The notes under the pieces were generated by a model. It was given only the letters and a program-made list of their open reading frames with translations. It was not told the origin of the DNA and searched no databases. A program made the position numbers and the translations under genes. From Bradyrhizobium sp. Rc3b (lineage in GTDB: Bacteria > Pseudomonadota > Alphaproteobacteria > Rhizobiales > Xanthobacteraceae), in contig NZ_FOUS01000009.1 of the NCBI RefSeq assembly GCF_900114915.1, positions 186,001 to 250,000 of the forward strand: a stretch of DNA of 64,000 bases. The letters run 5' to 3'. Below are positions 20,296 through 28,686 of this stretch, one piece after another. The first letter of the stretch is position 1; every line of letters starts with the position of its first letter.

Positions 20296-20375
20296 TCATT
20301 CCGGGCGATGCGCCAGCATCGACCCGGAAAATCTCGAGGTTCCAGGTTCGGCTCTGCGAGCTGCCCCGGAATGAC
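20296..20375. repeat. dispersed palindromic repeat (CATTCCGGG type)
   Basis: The ends TCATTCCGGG and CCCCGGAATGACG are inverted, and the middle contains GACCCGGAAAATCTCGAGG and GGCTCTGCGAGC. The same family is seen in reduced form at 58727-58780. Such units are frequent between genes in Bradyrhizobium. It lies before the 3' end of the acyltransferase-domain gene and holds no coding sequence. Confidence 0.7.
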
Positions 20376-20380
20376 GGTGC

Positions 20381-21148
20381 TTATGTCCCGACCACTCTTA
20401 TCGGCTTTGACCCCGCCGCCCGCAATTCGGCAGCGATTTCAGTGTTCAGGACCTGTTCCAGCCGGGTCAGGACGCGGGCGATCGGGGCCGCATCAGTAAC
20501 CCGGTGATCCCAGCGGATCACGACATGAATGGTCTGGTCGGGCTCGACCAGGCCGTAGCTGACGATGAAGGGGCCCGGCGTGATCGGATGGAGCTCTCCG
20601 CCGCCATAGGCGGCCACCGAGCTCACCGCAAAGCTGCCGAACCAGTTGCCACGCTGGCGGCCGAAATTGAGGCCGATCGCCCAGGACAGGCGCCGCAGCG
20701 GCAGCGGCAGGCGGGTTGCCCGCATGATCTTGCGGAACATCGGAACGTCTGCGATCGGCGCCGTTTTGCCGCGCCGGATCTCGGCATCGACCGCGGCAAG
20801 CGCCATGGCCTCGGGAGCCGCGATTCGCTGCGGCATCACGCATTCCTCGCCGTCCTCGACCCGAGCGATCGCCACCGACGCCACGCTGTTCGGCAATTCG
20901 TAGAACGTCGGCCAGGGCCATTTGGCGTAGACGGTGCGCAGGATCGGCTCGTCCCTGGCGACCAGGGCGAACGCCTTGACGAAGGTCGCAGCCCAGCCGG
21001 CCGGCGCGGCGGCTCCGGCGCGTGCCTCGATCAGGGGGCGGATATTGAGCGAACGGGAGAGCGAAACGAACGGCACGTCCATCGACGCGCGCATGAGATC
21101 GCAAATCAGGCGGCGCGGCAGCGAAATGGGCTTTGGCGTCCCCCGCAT
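20381..21148 (-). CDS. stand-alone 2-oxoacid dehydrogenase-type acyltransferase domain
   Basis: A 255-residue protein that resembles only the C-terminal catalytic domain of E2 acyltransferases. The sequence opens with PRRLICDLMRAS...FVSLSRSLNIRPL, and the end DQTIHVVIRWDHRVTDAAPIARVL keeps the HxxxD active-site pattern (HRVTD), though DG is changed to DA. There is no lipoyl domain, hinge or E1/E3-binding domain, and no E1 or E3 gene nearby. It may be a CoA-dependent acyltransferase like chloramphenicol acetyltransferase, or a degenerate E2. The start MRGTPKPISLPRRL at 21148 was chosen over an upstream frame with atypical composition. Confidence 0.8.
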   Translation of the reverse strand: MRGTPKPISLPRRLICDLMRASMDVPFVSLSRSLNIRPLIEARAGAAAPAGWAATFVKAFALVARDEPILRTVYAKWPWPTFYELPNSVASVAIARVEDGEECVMPQRIAAPEAMALAAVDAEIRRGKTAPIADVPMFRKIMRATRLPLPLRRLSWAIGLNFGRQRGNWFGSFAVSSVAAYGGGELHPITPGPFIVSYGLVEPDQTIHVVIRWDHRVTDAAPIARVLTRLEQVLNTEIAAELRAAGSKPIRVVGT

Positions 21149-21251
21149 CGGTCTTCGGTTCCTACAGATGAAAAAATGTGCAGCGAGCGGGTCCCGCCCG
21201 CCGTTTCCTTTAGCACGAACCAACCCGCCAGGGGTTGAACGGTTCGACCAA

Positions 21252-21635
21252 TCAGGGAGCCGGCGAAGCCAGCGGCTTGGTCTTGTCGACGACGTAAACT
21301 CCAAGCACTTTCATGGCTTTATCGCCATGAGCCTTGGCGTCATGCACGACGCCTGCCGGGATCTGGTAGGAATCGCCGGCTTTCAAGGTCTTCTCCGGCT
21401 GCCCGTCGACGAGGAGATTGAGCTCGCCTTCCAGCACATAACCGGTCTCAATTCCGGGATGGGTATGGCGTCCGGCCGCGCCGCCCGCCGGGACCTCCGC
21501 AATCGCGGTGACGGTATTATAGCCCTCCGGAAATTCGACTTTCTGGAGCGGGGTGCGCTTGATGCCAGGCTGCTGTGCGAAGGCGGCGACGGCAAGGCCG
21601 GTAAAGGTCAGAGCGAGCAAAGTCTTCTTGAGCAT
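21252..21635 (-). CDS. secreted small cupin-domain protein
   Basis: A 127-residue protein with a signal peptide (MLKKTLLALTFTGLAVAAFA, cleaved near residue 20) and one cupin barrel. HTHPGIETGYVLEGELNLLVDG contains the metal-binding HxH...E pattern of cupin motif 1, and DSYQIPAGVVHDAKAHG that of motif 2. It probably resides in the periplasm and binds a metal. Catalytic activity is unknown; similar proteins are annotated only as cupin domain proteins. AGGGAGG lies upstream of the ATG in the mRNA. It is 103 bases upstream of the acyltransferase start, on the same strand. Confidence 0.88.
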   Translation of the reverse strand: MLKKTLLALTFTGLAVAAFAQQPGIKRTPLQKVEFPEGYNTVTAIAEVPAGGAAGRHTHPGIETGYVLEGELNLLVDGQPEKTLKAGDSYQIPAGVVHDAKAHGDKAMKVLGVYVVDKTKPLASPAP

Positions 21636-21703
21636 GGTTTTTCCTCCCTATGCGGCCGACCCTAGCAGGGCCGCAGTTCCCGGCAAGGTGGCAGTCGGCC
21701 TGC

Positions 21704-22477
21704 TCAGCGCCTGATCCCCTCGAACGCCGCCATGATGCCGCGCTGGAGCAGCGACCAGTCGAAGCCCAGCGCGATCGCGCGGTAACCGCGGTCGACCAGG
21801 GCGTTGGCCTGGTCGGCGGTGCGGGCCACGCCGCCGATCGGCACGCCGCTTCTGAGGATGCCGGCCTCGGCGCGCGCGACCAGCTCCAGCAGTTCCGGAT
21901 CGTCCATCTGGCCGCGCTTGTTGATGGATGTCGCGAGATCGCCGGGCCCGATCACCGCGACGTCGATGCCCGGCGTCGCCATGATCTCGTCGATGCGGTC
22001 GACGGCATCGACATGCTCGATGGTGATCATGCAGATCATTTCGTCGTCGGCGCTTGCCATGTAGTCCGGCATCGACTGGCCCCAGCGGAACGGGGCGTGG
22101 AACGGACCCCAGAGCCGGTCGCCGCGCGGCGGGTAGCGCACGCTGCGGACCGCCTTCTCGGCATCAGTGCGGTTCGTGATCATCGGAAAGTTGATGCCGA
22201 AAGCGCCGATGTCCATCGGCGCTTTCGCAAGCCACGGCTCATTCGCCGCGATCCGCACCAGGGGCGTGCACGGCGTGCCGGTGGTTGCTGCGATCATCGC
22301 GTGCGCTTCGGTGAGCCCGATCGGTCCATGCTCGAGATCGACGATGATCCAGTCGAGCGAGCGCGCCATGATCTGCACCATCTGCACGCTCGGGATGGTC
22401 GCGATCGCGCCGAAAGCGGGGCGGCCATCGCGCCACAATTGGCGGAGGCGGTTGAGCGGCGGAGTCCGGACCGACAT
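21704..22477 (-). CDS. HpcH/HpaI-family class II aldolase
   Basis: A 257-residue member of the HpcH/HpaI aldolase family. The order of motifs fits: RPAFGAIATIPSVQMVQIMARSLDWIIVDLEHGPIG (metal and substrate loop with the catalytic His region), TPLVRIAANEPWLAKAPMDIGAFGINFPM, and GPGDLATSINKRGQ. Relatives cleave 2-keto-3-deoxy acids such as 4-hydroxy-2-oxoheptanedioate or 2-keto-3-deoxy-L-rhamnonate to pyruvate and an aldehyde. No aromatic meta-cleavage or rhamnose genes are adjacent, so the substrate remains open. It lies downstream of murI on the same strand. Confidence 0.9.
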   Translation of the reverse strand: MSVRTPPLNRLRQLWRDGRPAFGAIATIPSVQMVQIMARSLDWIIVDLEHGPIGLTEAHAMIAATTGTPCTPLVRIAANEPWLAKAPMDIGAFGINFPMITNRTDAEKAVRSVRYPPRGDRLWGPFHAPFRWGQSMPDYMASADDEMICMITIEHVDAVDRIDEIMATPGIDVAVIGPGDLATSINKRGQMDDPELLELVARAEAGILRSGVPIGGVARTADQANALVDRGYRAIALGFDWSLLQRGIMAAFEGIRR

Positions 22478-22538
22478 GGAAAGGCCTGCTGTGAGGTGAC
22501 GACGGCAAAACCTAGCAGCGCAGCGCCGATGCGCAAAG

Positions 22539-23330
22539 TCAGGCCAGCGCGCGGCCGCCGAAGAACGGCGTCAGCGTGGCCGAAAGGCCGTGCACGCGGT
22601 TCGAGGTGAAGATCATCTCGGCGCCGGCCTGTGCGATGCCGCCGATGCGCGGGCCGAGCAGATCCGAAACGCGGCGGGCGATCGCCGGCGCGGGATCGAT
22701 CCAGTCGACCGGCCAGGGTGCCAGCCGCTTCAGCCGGTCGAGCAGCAGCGGATAATGTGTGCAGGCGAGCACCACCGTGTCGGTGCGCGAGGTCGCGTCT
22801 TCGCCGACGAAGCAGGGGGCGAGTTCGGCCAGGATGTCGCCGTCGCTGACGGAAGTGCCGCTGAGCTCGGCTTCAGCCAGCGAGGCTAGCTCGGGCGAGC
22901 CGACCAGCGTCACCTCGCAGCCCTGCGCGAAATCGCGGATCAGGGCCTTGGTGTATTCGCGCTTCACCGTGCCCTTGGTGCCGAGCACCGAGACGCGGCG
23001 GGTCCTCGATTGCGCGCAGGCCGGCTTGATCGCCGGCACCGTACCGACGAAGGGCACCGAATAAGCGGCGCGCAAGTGGGACAGGACCAGGGTGGACGCC
23101 GTGTTGCAGGCGATGACGACGATATCAGGGTCATGCGTGCCGATCAGCTCACCCATCAGCGGCACGACGCGGGCGATGATCTCGTCCTCGCTGTGGTGGC
23201 CGTAGGGGAAGAAGGCGTCGTCGGCGACGTAGGCGAAATGGGCGTCCGGACGCGCGGCCACGACCTCGCGGAGCACCGTGAGCCCGCCAAGGCCGGAATC
23301 GAACACCAGGATCGTCGGAGGATTGGTCAC
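22539..23330 (-). CDS. murI: glutamate racemase
   Basis: MurI (263 aa) converts L- to D-glutamate for peptidoglycan. It has both catalytic cysteines: IACNTAS in the first half and LACTHYPLLLDRL in the second, and opens with TILVFDSGLGGLTVLREV carrying the catalytic aspartate and DSGLGGL signature. It starts at GTG 23330. Downstream on the same strand, 61 bases away, is the aldolase gene; a joint transcript is possible. Confidence 0.96.
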   Translation of the reverse strand: MTNPPTILVFDSGLGGLTVLREVVAARPDAHFAYVADDAFFPYGHHSEDEIIARVVPLMGELIGTHDPDIVVIACNTASTLVLSHLRAAYSVPFVGTVPAIKPACAQSRTRRVSVLGTKGTVKREYTKALIRDFAQGCEVTLVGSPELASLAEAELSGTSVSDGDILAELAPCFVGEDATSRTDTVVLACTHYPLLLDRLKRLAPWPVDWIDPAPAIARRVSDLLGPRIGGIAQAGAEMIFTSNRVHGLSATLTPFFGGRALA

Positions 23331-23436
23331 GTCATTACCCTAGCCCGTCATGGTTACCATTCGGTTTTTAGGGCGATTTTGCGGCGGGGCCGTTTTGGAG
23401 GGAGGCTGGACGCGCCGCGGACAGGACATACCCGGT

Positions 23437-23507
23437 GGGCTGGGCCCCGGCTCTGCAGCGCCGTCGAAGCGGCGCCGCGCTGCGTCCGGGACACAAGACC
23501 GAGATGC
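23437..23507. repeat. GC-rich dispersed repeat
   Basis: GGCCCCGGCTCTGCAGCGCC, then GTCGAAGCGGCGCCGCGCTG and CGTCCGGGACACAAGA form an imperfect hairpin (CAGCGCCG against CGGCGC). Similar units recur in Bradyrhizobium intergenic DNA. It occupies the 242-base gap between murI and the divergent GST gene. Confidence 0.5.
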
Positions 23508-23572
23508 GTCCCCGGCAATGGTAGGCTATACGCGTCTTCACGACATGCCCAACTTACCGCTGCAGGGGCCTC

Positions 23573-24214
23573 ATGCTCACCGTCCATCATCTCGGCAAGT
23601 CTCAGTCCGAGCGCATCGTCTGGCTGTGCGAGGAGCTGGGGCTTGACTACGAGCTGAGGCGCTACGCCCGCGATCCCGTCACCATGCTGGCGCCGCCGGA
23701 GTACAAGGCGCTGCACCCGAGCGGGGCAGCGCCCGTCGTGACCGACGGCGATCTCGTGCTCGCGGAGTCCGGCGCCATCGTCGACTACATCGTCGCAAAG
23801 TACGGCAACGGCCGTCTGGTACTCGGCCCCAATGATCCCGCCTTCCCGCAGTTCCTGTACTGGCTTCACTTCGCCAATGGCACGTTGCAACCCGGCATGG
23901 GGCGGATGATGATTCTGAATCGACTCGATCTTGCAAAGGACAACCCGACCCTGCTCGCCATGAAGGGACGGCTCGATCGCTCCTACGATCTCCTCGACGC
24001 CCGCCTTCGCGATGCCGAATATCTGGCGGGCAACGCATTCACCACCGCCGACATCATGATGGGCTTTTCGCTGACGACGATGCGCTACTTCCAGCCCTAC
24101 GATGTCCAACGCTGCCCGAACGTGGTCAAGTATCTCGGCCGCGTCAGTGCCCGCCCGGCCTATCGGCGCGCGATGGAGAAGGGCGATCCCGGCATGGCGC
24201 TGCTGCTAGGCTGA
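23573..24214 (+). CDS. glutathione S-transferase
   Basis: A 213-residue cytosolic GST. The thioredoxin-like N-terminal domain begins MLTVHHLGKSQSERIVWLCEELGLDYEL and includes the cis-Pro and Ser motif GAAPVVTDGDLVLAESGAIVDYI, which binds glutathione. The all-helical C-terminal domain has AGNAFTTADIMMGFSL, the N-capping box typical of GSTs. Fungal Ure2-like/bacterial GSTs of this length act in detoxification or as peroxidases. The exact substrate is unknown. It is convergent with the cyclic-nucleotide-binding gene, ten bases apart. Confidence 0.93.
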   Translation: MLTVHHLGKSQSERIVWLCEELGLDYELRRYARDPVTMLAPPEYKALHPSGAAPVVTDGDLVLAESGAIVDYIVAKYGNGRLVLGPNDPAFPQFLYWLHFANGTLQPGMGRMMILNRLDLAKDNPTLLAMKGRLDRSYDLLDARLRDAEYLAGNAFTTADIMMGFSLTTMRYFQPYDVQRCPNVVKYLGRVSARPAYRRAMEKGDPGMALLLG

Positions 24215-24224
24215 GCAGCGGCGA

Positions 24225-25031
24225 TCACGCGATCCTGTTCGTCGTGGCCGCCCGCTCCGTGGCGAGCTGCTTCTGCAAACGATCGATGTTCTGCAGCAGG
24301 CGCTGGCTGGTCAGCACCAGGAAATAATAGCCGAACTGCGGGTCCTGGAAGTAGATCTCGAGCAGCCGGTCGTAGGTGATCGTCAGCACCTGGCCGTCCT
24401 CGATGCATTCGATCGTTCCGGTGCGCCGGTTGTCGGGCGTCAGGAAGCCGAGCTCTCCCATCAGCGCTCCGGGCCCGATCTCGACATTGATCTCCTTGAC
24501 CAAGAACTTGCCGGTGACCGTGAGGAGCATCTCCTTGGCAGGATCGCCCAGTTTGAACAGCGTGTCGCCGCTTCGATATTTGCGCTCGGTCATGAATGGC
24601 TTGAGCCATTCGATCGACATGTCGCCTTCGGCGGCATGGCGCGCCTTCTTGACCAGCTTGAGCATCTGCCGCAGGCGCAGGGCGTTGATCGGAAGCAGCA
24701 GCAGATAGAGCAGGAACGTCGCGACGTTGGCGGAGAGCGCGCCGAAAACGGCGAAGAACGCGCAGCCGATCATGTTGGCGACGCGCAGCGGCACCATGGT
24801 CCGCATCAAGAGGGTGGCGACGAAGAAACCGGCGCCGACCGCGGCGAACAGATTGGCAAACGTGATGTTGTGGACGAAGATCTCCAGCAGCCTATTGAAG
24901 ATCGCGTCATAGGTGACGTTGTTCGGATCCAGGCCCATCTGCACCAGGATCTTCGCGATCCTGAGGTTGTCCGTTGCCGCATCGAGAATGCGGTCGAGGA
25001 TCGAGGAAATGTCTGCGCTGCCGGACGGCAT
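24225..25031 (-). CDS. membrane protein with C-terminal cyclic-nucleotide-binding domain
   Basis: A 268-residue protein. About residues 45-120 have three hydrophobic helices (NITFANLFAAVGAGFFVATLL, VANMIGCAFFAVFGALSANV, FLLYLLLLPINALRL). A cNMP-binding beta-roll follows at about 150-235: YRSGDTLFKLGDPAKEMLLTV, PGALMGELGFLTPDNRRTGTI with the GE..L phosphate-binding cassette partly kept. No pore helix or HTH is present. This three-helix-plus-cNMP layout is like Popeye-domain proteins. It may sense cAMP or cGMP at the membrane; function is unknown. ATG 25031 (MPSGSADIS) was preferred to an upstream frame. Confidence 0.82.
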   Translation of the reverse strand: MPSGSADISSILDRILDAATDNLRIAKILVQMGLDPNNVTYDAIFNRLLEIFVHNITFANLFAAVGAGFFVATLLMRTMVPLRVANMIGCAFFAVFGALSANVATFLLYLLLLPINALRLRQMLKLVKKARHAAEGDMSIEWLKPFMTERKYRSGDTLFKLGDPAKEMLLTVTGKFLVKEINVEIGPGALMGELGFLTPDNRRTGTIECIEDGQVLTITYDRLLEIYFQDPQFGYYFLVLTSQRLLQNIDRLQKQLATERAATTNRIA

Positions 25032-25283
25032 GGTACTAACCCCGCGTAAGGCTTTCAGTCCTGGTCGGTATGCTCGACACGTATAGCCGAAATCGAATGA
25101 CGGCCGCCTGAAATGAAGCCTTTGGCCGTCACGCCGCAAGAGGCAAATTTTAGCCTGATCGGGCGTTTCGGCAATTGCCCGTTGGTTGTGCGTCCGGCCG
25201 CAACGCGGCCGTGATTCGGGGCGGGCTTCGGCGTCGCGGAACGGCCGGATGCCCCTGGTGGGGCGCGTCTGACGATCTTCGCC

Positions 25284-26363
25284 TTATGGCTTGGCGGCGG
25301 GTTGGATGACCTGCTGCTCGACGAGGCCAAGACGTCCGGGCAGCGAGCCGGCGCGCAGCAGCATGGCGACGCTGTTGGCCTCTTCCAGGGTGAAGTTGCC
25401 GGAAATCTGGACGGAGCCGCCGGTGATGGGCTCGCGGATCACCGGGGAGGAGATCACCTTGTCGTCGAGCGCGATGGCGAAGGGCATTCCAACGTTCTCT
25501 GCGGTGATGTGAGCGAAGCGCCGCGTACCGCGGCCGTTGAAGCGGAACGAGGCGATCGGCTCCTTAGCGCCGCTCGAGAATCCCGGTCCCGCGTAGCTGA
25601 TGTCGTCGCCGTCGAGCGCGCTGGCCTTGACGAGATAGGGAAGCTTGTCCTTGAAGCCGAACATCACTTCCGTGCCCGCCGGAGGCGTGCCGGATTGCGC
25701 CTGCTCCGCCGACATCGTGACATCGATCAGGCGGAAGCTGACCTTGACCTTCCTGGCGAAGATCGCGGTGATGCGCTCGGGCTCCGTCGTGCCCGGCAGA
25801 AAGATGCGGATGCGGTCCGTTCCCTCAGGCTGGACGCTGGGCAGAGTGACGCCGGCGTCCTTGAGGCGCTGCTCGATCATGGCGATGGAATCCTCGACGA
25901 GATCGCGCAGCCGTGCGGCGGATGCGGCATCGGTCGGCGCGAGCCTGATCAGCCCGTCTCCGGCGTCGGTCACGGCGAGCGCGTGCGTGGGCAATCCCTC
26001 TGCCGCCGAGGCGAGCTTGCGCGTCAGCAGCTCGCGGCCCTTGGCGTCCGCGATCTTGACCTCGACGCCGCCGTCACGAATCGCAAGGCCGGAGAAGGCG
26101 ATCCGGCCCTCGCGCAGGGTCTTGTAGACGTCGTCGCGCAGATCCGTAGTGACCGCCTCCCGCAAGGCGTCACTGTCCACCTTGTAGATGATGCGCGATC
26201 CGCCCAGCTTCTCCATCTTGTCGGTGATGAATGCCGCGATCTTGGCCCGCATCTTGTCGAGCTGGCCGTCCGCGGCGAATGTTGCGGAGGGCAGCGCGAT
26301 GGCTGTTGAGATAGCGCACGCGGCGATCAGCCGTGTGATGCGGTTCCGCAGGGGTGTCGTCAT
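25284..26363 (-). CDS. secreted SecD-like (SecDF P1 head) protein
   Basis: A 359-residue protein with a cleavable signal peptide (residues about 1-29, ending PSATFAAD) and the periplasmic part of SecD. The C-terminal half matches the SecD P1 head and base: RKVKVSFRLIDVTMS, GRGTRRFAHITAENVGMPFAIALDDKVISSPVIREPITGGS, and QISGNFTLEEANSVAMLLRAG. It stops exactly where SecD would enter its second transmembrane helix, so there is no proton channel domain. SecD helps pull preproteins through the translocon; a soluble paralogue may act as a chaperone or partner. Start ATG 26363 is chosen by the signal peptide. Confidence 0.83.
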   Translation of the reverse strand: MTTPLRNRITRLIAACAISTAIALPSATFAADGQLDKMRAKIAAFITDKMEKLGGSRIIYKVDSDALREAVTTDLRDDVYKTLREGRIAFSGLAIRDGGVEVKIADAKGRELLTRKLASAAEGLPTHALAVTDAGDGLIRLAPTDAASAARLRDLVEDSIAMIEQRLKDAGVTLPSVQPEGTDRIRIFLPGTTEPERITAIFARKVKVSFRLIDVTMSAEQAQSGTPPAGTEVMFGFKDKLPYLVKASALDGDDISYAGPGFSSGAKEPIASFRFNGRGTRRFAHITAENVGMPFAIALDDKVISSPVIREPITGGSVQISGNFTLEEANSVAMLLRAGSLPGRLGLVEQQVIQPAAKP

Positions 26364-26613
26364 GATGACCTCAAGTCTTGCGGCAGGGCGCTGGCGAGCG
26401 AATTCAGTGCCAGTTCTTGGTCCCCGGATCGGCCGCAGAGGTTCAAGCGCCTTAGGTTCGCGTTCGAGCGCCGCAGCCCGTTGGCAATGGACGAACGCCA
26501 AATCATCCATCATTCTGTCGGCGCCCCGGCCGGCCATCGGTCGGGGCCTCGCCGACCCAAAAATGTCAAAAGACAGGGGGCGGGGACATACATCTGAGGG
26601 AGGACGGAATTCC

Positions 26614-28521
26614 ATGGCGGGCATCCACGCGCTCGATCGGCTGATTGGCAATGACTATCCGGATCTTTTGACCGACGAGGAGGTCCGGGCGTTCGAGCGG
26701 GTCCCCTATGCGGACCGTATCGCTGCCGAGAGCACGTTTGACGCCATCAAATTGGGCGCGGCGCGTAATCCCGACGGTGCGGCGATCCAGTTTCTGCAAA
26801 ATGCTGATCCCGCCGACACGCCACTGGTGGTCACCTACCGCGATTTCCATGCGCGCGTCACGCAGGCTGCCAACATGTTTCACGCGCTCGGCGCGGAGAA
26901 AGACGACGTCATCAGCTTCATGCTGCCGCTGGTGCCGGATGCCTTCGTGACGCTGTTCGGCGCGGAGGCCGCCGGCATCGCCAATCCCGTCAATCCGCTG
27001 CTCGAGCCGCACCAGATCGCGGAGATCCTTGAAGCTGCGAACACCAAAATCCTGGTGGCGCTCGGGCCGATGCCGGGCACCGACATCTGGCAGAAGGTCG
27101 AGCAGATCCGTCCGCAGCTCAAGCACCTCAAGGCGATCGTGCAGGTGTTCGGCGGCGGCGATCCGGCGAATGGCATCTTTGCTTTCAGCGACCTGATCAA
27201 GCAGCAGCCGTCGGATCAGCTTGTCAGCGGGCGCAAGATTTCGGGTGCCGACATCGCGGCCTATTTCCACACCGGCGGCACCACCGGCACGCCCAAGCTG
27301 GTGCGGCACACGCATACCAACCAGGTCTACCAGGCCTGGGCGCTCAACCTGCTGCTAAGGGCGAAGCCCGGTGCCAATTTGCTGTTCGGCATGCCGTTGT
27401 TTCACGTCGGGGGATCGCTGACCCAGGTGCTGACGATGCTGTCGGGCGGCGGCTCGCTGGTCGTGCTGTCGCCGAGCGGCTGGCGCAATCCGAATGCGGT
27501 GAAGAATATCTGGAAATTGGTCGAGCGCTTCAAGCCGGAAGCGCTGTCGAGCGTGCCGACGGTGCTCGCCGCAACGCTCGCGGTGCCACCTGATCAAGCC
27601 GACATCTCAAGCCTGAAATATGCCGCCGGAGGCGGCTCGGCGATCCCCGTCGCGGTCGGCTCGGCGATCCAGGACAAGCTGAAGCTGCCCGTGGTCGAGG
27701 TCTACGGCATGACCGAGACCTCGAGCGTGCACACGCTGGCCTATCCATCACGGCCGATCCGGCTCGGCTCGGTCGGCCTTCCCATGCCTTATGCGCGCGT
27801 GCGCATCGTGCAACTCGATGCCGATGGCCGCCTGATCCGCGACTGCGCGCCTGATGAGATCGGCGTCGTCATCATGGCAGGGCCCGGCGTGTTCGGCGGC
27901 TATCTCAACGACGAGCACAACAGGGGCGCGTTCGTCGACGAAGTCTGGGTCAATTCCGGCGATCTCGGCCGGCTCGACGCCGACGGCTATCTCTGGATCA
28001 CCGGTCGCGCCAAGGACCTCGTGATCCGTGGTGGCCATAACATCGATCCCGCGCCGGTCGAGGAGATCATGTTCCGGCATCCCGCGGTCGGCTTCGCCGC
28101 CGTAGTCGGCCAGCCCGACGCCTATGCCGGCGAACTGCCGGTGGGCTACGTGCAGTTGAAGCCCGGCGCGACCGTGGAGCCCGGCGAACTGGAATCCTGG
28201 GTTCGCGAGCGCACGCCGGAGCGGGCCGCCGTCCCGGTGCAGGTCATTCCGATCGACCCGATGCCGGTGACCGGTGTCGGCAAGGTGTTCAAGCCGCAGT
28301 TGCGCTGGGACGCGGCCGAGCGCGTGTTCACCAAGGTGCTCACGCCGCTGGTCGAGCGCGGCATCGATTGCAGGGTTAAAGTCGGTGCCCATGGCAGTCA
28401 CGGATCGATCGCCACCGTGACCCTTGCCGGCCTGCCGTCGGACCAGCGCGAGGCCGTTGCGAGCGAGGTACACGCGCTGCTTGCACCCTTCGTGATGCGC
28501 CACGAGGTGGTGCAAATGTAG
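26614..28521 (+). CDS. acyl-CoA synthetase (AMP-forming)
   Basis: A 635-residue ANL-superfamily ligase. The phosphate loop is YFHTGGTTGTPKLVRHTH, followed by VYGMTETSS, the SGDLGRLDADGYLWITGRAKDLVIRGG hinge region, and the C-terminal catalytic lysine in VTGVGKVFKPQL. It activates a fatty or organic acid to acyl-AMP and then acyl-CoA. The length is longer than usual for short-chain ligases because of a roughly 70-residue C-terminal extension (VKVGAHGSHGSIATVTLAG). ATG 26614 is preceded by GAGGGAGGACGG; a longer frame upstream is unlikely. Substrate chain type is unknown. Confidence 0.93.
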   Translation: MAGIHALDRLIGNDYPDLLTDEEVRAFERVPYADRIAAESTFDAIKLGAARNPDGAAIQFLQNADPADTPLVVTYRDFHARVTQAANMFHALGAEKDDVISFMLPLVPDAFVTLFGAEAAGIANPVNPLLEPHQIAEILEAANTKILVALGPMPGTDIWQKVEQIRPQLKHLKAIVQVFGGGDPANGIFAFSDLIKQQPSDQLVSGRKISGADIAAYFHTGGTTGTPKLVRHTHTNQVYQAWALNLLLRAKPGANLLFGMPLFHVGGSLTQVLTMLSGGGSLVVLSPSGWRNPNAVKNIWKLVERFKPEALSSVPTVLAATLAVPPDQADISSLKYAAGGGSAIPVAVGSAIQDKLKLPVVEVYGMTETSSVHTLAYPSRPIRLGSVGLPMPYARVRIVQLDADGRLIRDCAPDEIGVVIMAGPGVFGGYLNDEHNRGAFVDEVWVNSGDLGRLDADGYLWITGRAKDLVIRGGHNIDPAPVEEIMFRHPAVGFAAVVGQPDAYAGELPVGYVQLKPGATVEPGELESWVRERTPERAAVPVQVIPIDPMPVTGVGKVFKPQLRWDAAERVFTKVLTPLVERGIDCRVKVGAHGSHGSIATVTLAGLPSDQREAVASEVHALLAPFVMRHEVVQM

Positions 28522-28539
28522 CGGCACCGACAGACGGCG

Positions 28540-28567
28540 GCGTCACCTGGAAAAACCAGGGTGACGC
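28540..28567 (+). terminator. stem-loop after the acyl-CoA synthetase
   Basis: GCGTCACCTGG at 28540-28550 pairs with CCAGGGTGACGC at 28556-28567 around AAAAA, with one bulged G. It lies 18 bases past the synthetase stop. No strong T-run follows, so it may be a weak terminator or a 3' stabiliser. Confidence 0.45.
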
Positions 28568-28686
28568 TTCGCCGCATTATCCTTACCCCCGTTAGACCGG
28601 CTTGTGTGACAGGAATCACATAGGAAGAATTAGCAATCGGCGACGCTAGCGAATAGTCTCAGGGAATTGCATCCGGGGGGACGCAA

